A stretch of 64,000 bases of DNA, taken from Zanthoxylum bungeanum (Eukaryota > Streptophyta > Magnoliopsida > Sapindales > Rutaceae). Both the position numbers and the translations under genes were made by a program. The stretch spans positions 62,001-126,000 of the forward strand of contig SKCR01033662.1 of NCBI GenBank assembly GCA_019454045.1, given 5' to 3'. This document shows, one piece after another, positions 60,119 through 64,000 of the stretch. Each line of letters begins with the position of its first letter. The first letter of the stretch is position 1. Below the pieces are notes generated by a model, which was not told the DNA's origin, did no database searches, and was given only the letters and a program-made list of their open reading frames with translations.

Positions 60119-60723
60119 AGCATAAAGGATAATAATAAGCTAATAAATCGAACTTGTAATAATTTAGTAAATTTGATAAACTATTGATATGTTTGATTTG
60201 TTTGTTTGTAATAATAGCAGGGTTACTTACTGAGTTTTAATAACTCACACTAAACCAGTTGCTAGTTTTGCAGGTTGGCTACCAGATGGGTCAACCACTC
60301 CAATTTTGGAGTCATGTTCGAGACGTGGATCACCCAAGCGGCAGTCACCCTCGCAAGTGTCCTGGGAAAAAGTTTTAGAAGATTATGATATCTGATTTAT
60401 TGTTTTATTTATCGTGCTAAGCACGTGGTTTGTATTAATAAGTTAGAGCTTTGATTGTTTATGATGTTGTGGGCAAAGCCCTTGAGTGTTGATAGATGAT
60501 ATGGGCACAGAGCCCTTAGGTAATGTTTTTGATGTGTTGGTGTGGGCCTGAGGTCCATTTTGATATATGATGTTTATTTTAGAATCGCTTTGATGTTGGA
60601 CTGCGATCCAGGTTGTCCGATTTTAGGATACATCATGCCGGATTTTCGTAAATTTAGAGGCTTATGGAGATGGGTCAATCATGTCTCATGCCGGTAGCAT
60701 CCTGCCTCTAACGGAGCATTACA
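60119..60723 (+). repeat. Element A 3' LTR, last part
   Basis: Matches 38290-38748 and 44216-44403. Ends AGCATTACA, where the 5' LTR has GGGGTGTTACA, so the two LTRs have diverged at the end. Followed by the target duplication ttgat. Confidence 0.88.
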
Positions 60724-60728
60724 TTGAT

Positions 60729-61094
60729 AAAGATTTAATTATATTTAAATTATCATTCATTTTTATCAATCACAATTTATTTAAAAAAACTAATCACAAA
60801 ATTCAGCTCAACACTCATCCAAATCCCAAAAATCAAAAATCAAAGGATTTTCTTTTAACCACCAAAAAATAGTTGGTGCTTTCCAGACCTCTAAATCTAT
60901 CGATCATCATTTAGCGTGATTGACGGATATGTGCATCAAGTCAAGTCTTCTAATTAGGAGAGAGCAAAAGAAAATGATGAAATTATGGGCCACAGAAGTA
61001 ATGTAATTTGATCATTAATTGGCATCCATGAGCTTAAATAAGACTTAAAAAAGATGCTATCCGAGTAAATGAATTAGGTTCGCCTAAGTCATCC
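60729..61094. other. Intergenic stretch
   Basis: No gene, RNA or repeat recognised. Confidence 0.4.
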
Positions 61095-61258
61095 TCAAAG
61101 GACGTGATTTGATGGTCTAAGATTCAGGATGTTATATTGAGGTTTTGGGTTCGAATTCAGTGGGTATATTTCTTGTAAGAGTCTGAGATAGTCGGAAATT
61201 TTACTTACTCCGCTTAAATCTGGAAGATGTGATTTGACGACAGGATTTTCAATGATTC
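61095..61258 (+). mobile_element. tRNA-derived SINE, copy 4
   Basis: cgtgatttgatggtctaag (A-box position), gggttcgaattcag (B-box), tttcttgtaagagtctgag, ctccgcttaaatctgg and a poly-A tail. Possible imperfect duplication cctaagtcatcct before and cctgagtcgcct after. Next to it, 61259-62480 holds poly-T and AT-rich sequence without a recognised gene. Confidence 0.75.
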
Positions 61259-62654
61259 AAAAAAAAAAATGTCCCCTGAGTCGCCTGCTCATTTTTCAAC
61301 AGACACAAGGTCAGAGATCCTGACTCTTTCCACTGCTTATGAGCATACGGTTTCATGTAATTCTGTTTTGCAAGTTGTTGAATTTTTTTTTTTTTTTTTA
61401 GTCCATTTTGTATTGACTTTTTATAAACACAAAAGTTTCTAGTAACCCGTGAATAATAATTTGTCATTTGAATTTGTAAACACTTTCTTGCCGAAGAAAA
61501 ACATTTTGAAAAACAATTAGGGTATATATCCTATGAATCTGCTTTTCTTTGCTTTGCAAACATTGCATAAGTATCTTTATTTTATATATATGCCGGCCTC
61601 CAACAGCCTCTATACTGAAATAAAAAAAATTTATTAGGGAATAAAATCTTGAACCCAAATCTTGTATCTCTATGAACGTTTTAAAAAAATAAAAAATAAA
61701 ATGAGTAAAAAATAGAGAGACAGAGAGAGAAATGGTGAAGGTAATTCAAGATTCTGTCTACATTCAACCATTTGTCACGCTCATTTAAATTTTATATATG
61801 TTAGTTATAGAAAAATCAATTAATATATAAGATGCATATGGACTTTGCTAGTCATAGGTATGTTGTTCGAATTTGGATCCAGCGATGATTAATTGTGTAA
61901 GGGTAGTTTTTGAAGCAAAATTTAAAATGGTTCATTAAGTATTAAAAATGTGATTTCTTTAAAATCACTGAAATTGAGTCTTATTAAACGTCAAGTATTA
62001 AAAACAAGGAAAACTATCATTTTTCTACCTGATAAATAGCTTAAGTATCGTTTATCATGAAAATTTTGAATTCGTTCTCTTTTTCACCTTCAGTTTGAAA
62101 ATTATTCATTTTTTCACCGGATAAAATGAAAATGTATACAAATTATCCATTAATTTCGGGAAAAATATATGTTTTCCAACTCATAAAAGTGGAAAAGTGA
62201 GTAGATCTAAAATTTCAAGTGGAAAATGAAATAATTCAAAGTTTTCATGAAAACAGTACCAACTCCATTTACTAGATGAAAAAAATAATTTCCCTAAAAA
62301 CAAACATGATCTAGTTAGCCGTCTTTGATTTTCTTTTTCTTTCTTTTTTTTTTAAATTTGGTTAACTCTCATCAAATTAAATTAATCATCATTTGATTGG
62401 CGATTAAGGATTCTTCGATTTTTTTAAATTAGGCATGCAGACATTATATTGTTTTATTTGCTTACTAAGTTAAGAAGAAAGCTTGTACTCAACCAACTAT
62501 TTCTTTTTCATGAAAATGAGCTGCTTAAGTCTTATTGACAAAGAGCACATTCTATTTTGTCAACAATGGAATAAAAGATGTCTCTTCAATCATACTTCAT
62601 TGAAATACTAAGCAAATTATATGTCCAATAGCACATTGATATTTTATTTTATAT

Positions 62655-62822
62655 TATTTTTGGAATCGTTGGAAATCCCGCCAAGCAACCCCTTACGGGC
62701 TTAAGTGGGGTAGGTAAAACCCTTTGAATGTCTCAGACTCTTACAAGAAACGGAATCCCTAAATTCGAACCCAAAACCTCAAGGTCAGATTGTGAACCCT
62801 AAACCACCAAGTCATGCCCCAT
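62655..62822 (-). mobile_element. tRNA-derived SINE, copy 5, inverted
   Basis: Reads on the minus strand: gcatgacttggtggtttaggg, gggttcgaatttagg, tttcttgtaagagtctgaga, gcttaagcccg-type end. It sits in the left arm of the palindrome and is absent from the right arm. Confidence 0.75.
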
Positions 62823-63380
62823 GTATATGTTAGTAGCAATCCAACAAAATCACTCACTTGAAGGCCTCACCAAAAGAAAAAATAAGGGTAAATTTTTTTG
62901 GGAAATTATAAAAAAATAAGGAAAAAAAAAGAAAGAAAGTAATATATAACATAAATAGCCATATTTATGTTTTTATTACCCAATTAGTCAAATAAATTCT
63001 TTTTGGACAAAATTATCCTTAAAACCAATTCATAACAGCAAATAACGATGACCGTGCGATGAGTGTGCGACGACCCATCGCACACCCGTTGCACACTAAA
63101 ATGGTATGCGATGGGTTTTGTCACACACCCATCGTACCGTGCGATGGGTGTCGTCGCACACCCATCGTACGGTCATTGTTATTTGTTGCTATGAATTGAT
63201 TTTAAGAGTAATTTTATCCATATAGAATTTATTTGACTAATTGGATAACAAAAACATAATAATGACTATTTGAGTTATATATTATTTTTTTTGAGTATTT
63301 TTTTTTTATAATTTCCCAATTTTTTTACCCTTATTTTTTTTCTTTTGGCGAGGCCTTCAAGTGAGTGATTTTGTTGGATC

Positions 63381-63777
63381 TAAGGGTGGCAATGGGCCGG
63401 GCCAATAAAAAAAGCCCGGGCCTGGGAAAAGCCCGAGCTTTTTTTTTTGGCCCGAATTTTAAAAAAAAAAATTAAAAATTAAAATATTTAAATATAAAAT
63501 ATATTACACTATATACAAAGACAATTCATAAATAAATCACAAGTTTCATTGATAAATTAACAATTTAAATGTTAAAAATAAATAAATATGATACAAACAT
63601 ATTAAATATATATATATATATATATTTATGTTTTTCTTAAAAAAAATTTGGCACGGGCCCGGCCGGGCCAAAATAGGAAAGCCGGCCCGGGCCAGGGCCC
63701 GAGCCGGGCTTTCATTTTAAGGCCCGACCCGGATTTTTTCCACCCCGGGCTGGCCGCGGGCTAAATGGCCACCCTTA
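63381..63777. mobile_element. hAT-type MITE with 8-bp duplication
   Basis: 397 bp with terminal inverted repeats TAAGGGTGGC / GCCACCCTTA (the right end has one change further in), flanked by gttggatc at 63373-63380 and 63778-63785. Subterminal parts are rich in gggcc / ggccc. No open frame. An 8-bp duplication and this terminal repeat are typical of hAT-derived MITEs. Confidence 0.88.
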
Positions 63778-63922
63778 GTTGGATCGCTACTAACATATCC
63801 AAAATAGAACGAGCTCTTTATCAATGAGATTTAAGCAACTCATTTTCATGAAACGAATTAGTTTGTTGAGTATAAGAATTAGTGCGATGTATGTGACAGA
63901 ACCCATCGCACAGTGACCTATT

Positions 63923-64000
63923 TGCTGGGGTTTTGGGTGGTAATTCGGGTAAACGCAGTGGATCGCGGAAAATCAAATTTTTTCGATTTCAATTATTTTT
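63923..64000 (-). mobile_element. Partial LTR of the TGTTGGGG family at right edge
   Basis: tgctggggttttgggtgg followed by an acgcagtgga-type stretch and ggaaaatcaaatttt is the inverse of the LTR 3' end seen at 19150-19215 and 44150-44213. The rest lies outside the window. Confidence 0.65.

Larger units (their letters stand above)
35444..60723 (+). mobile_element. Element A: gypsy-type LTR element with four nested insertions
   Basis: The LTR starts TGTAATATCTCG at 35444 and ends AGCATTACA at 60723, flanked by ttgat at 35439-35443 and 60724-60728. The 5' LTR is 35444-38748 plus 44214-44403; the primer site is 44408-44419; the internal region is ~44404-46257; the 3' LTR is 46258-47842, 51081-51179, 57956-58190 and 60119-60723. 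The 3' LTR lacks about its first 900 bp, so a deletion joins the internal region to the LTR. No gag or pol is recognised, so the copy was non-autonomous or deleted. LTR ends and the primer-site surroundings (TATCAAAGCGAGGTTTAGG) resemble chromovirus-type Ty3/gypsy elements. Subtracting insertions, the original copy is about 8 kb. Confidence 0.85.
62485..63880. repeat. Long imperfect palindrome (foldback/MITE-like)
   Basis: The left arm (62485-63100) and right arm (~63115-63880) are inverse copies. Matching pairs include catgaaaatgagctgctta (62519) with taagcaactcattttcatg (63831), cactcacttgaaggcctc (62852) with gaggccttcaagtgagtg (63350), and attagtcaaataaattct (62983) with agaatttatttgactaat (63224). 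The centre (63045-63175) is rich in short gcgatgggt / acccatcgc motifs. The left arm holds an inverted SINE and ~100 bp not in the right arm; the right arm holds a hAT-type MITE. No gene lies inside. Confidence 0.82.

Noticed and set aside
61855..61925. Possible tRNA gene or SINE fragment around a gttcgaattt motif
   Set aside because: Only a weak B-box-like match; no cloverleaf, A-box or family body could be aligned.

Overview
This is plant nuclear DNA, almost certainly from a repeat-rich eudicot. The main reasons are one intact three-exon gene of the plant-only VASCULAR-RELATED UNKNOWN PROTEIN (VUP1-like) family, plant-type Ty1/copia and Ty3/gypsy LTR retrotransposons, an En/Spm (CACTA) transposon with plant TNPD/TNPA-type genes, tRNA-derived SINEs and MITEs, and AT-rich intergenic DNA. 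The species cannot be named from the sequence. There is no bacterial-style operon, CRISPR array or rRNA. The window is mostly nested mobile elements with one clear host gene.

Layout. 1-3.57 kb: a gypsy-type LTR with two families of internal tandem repeats, a primer-binding-site-like motif and a decayed gypsy protease region. 3.57-11.8 kb: a minus-strand Ty1/copia element with two LTRs and a broken gag, itself hit by a solo LTR (5-bp duplication atgcc) and another LTR fragment. 11.8-16.6 kb: a gene island holding the VUP1-like gene (13570-14356, + strand), a possible orphan exon and two SINEs. 16.6-19.2 kb: a solo LTR (duplication aaaat). 20.03-30.81 kb: a complete-ended CACTA transposon (3-bp duplication att) with decayed TNPD-like and TNPA-like genes on the minus strand and three arrays of its binding-site-like repeat. 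31.8-32.6 kb: a broken OTU-type cysteine protease domain. 33.46-33.86 kb: a Mutator-like MITE. 35.44-60.72 kb: one gypsy-type element (duplication ttgat) blown up to 25 kb by four later insertions, called here B (38749-44213), C (47843-51080, copia gag), D (51180-57950) and E (58191-60113). 61-64 kb: SINEs, a long imperfect palindrome with a hAT-type MITE in one arm, and a partial LTR at the right edge.

The most unusual object is element D. Its two ~2.08-kb LTRs, 5-bp duplication, primer binding site and polypurine tract all place it on the minus strand, and it keeps only a gag head and the last codons of a chromovirus pol. The middle instead carries a long open frame on the opposite strand (53853-54872, 339 codons with one TGA), preceded by a TATA box. 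I do not recognise that protein. The CACTA element also stands out: its transposase frame runs ~600 codons interrupted by five stops, four at positions where the family has tryptophan, and it has an extra internal array of its subterminal repeat.

All calls are from reading the sequence by eye; family names rest on remembered motifs, not on searches. Coordinates of decayed elements are approximate unless a target duplication fixes them.
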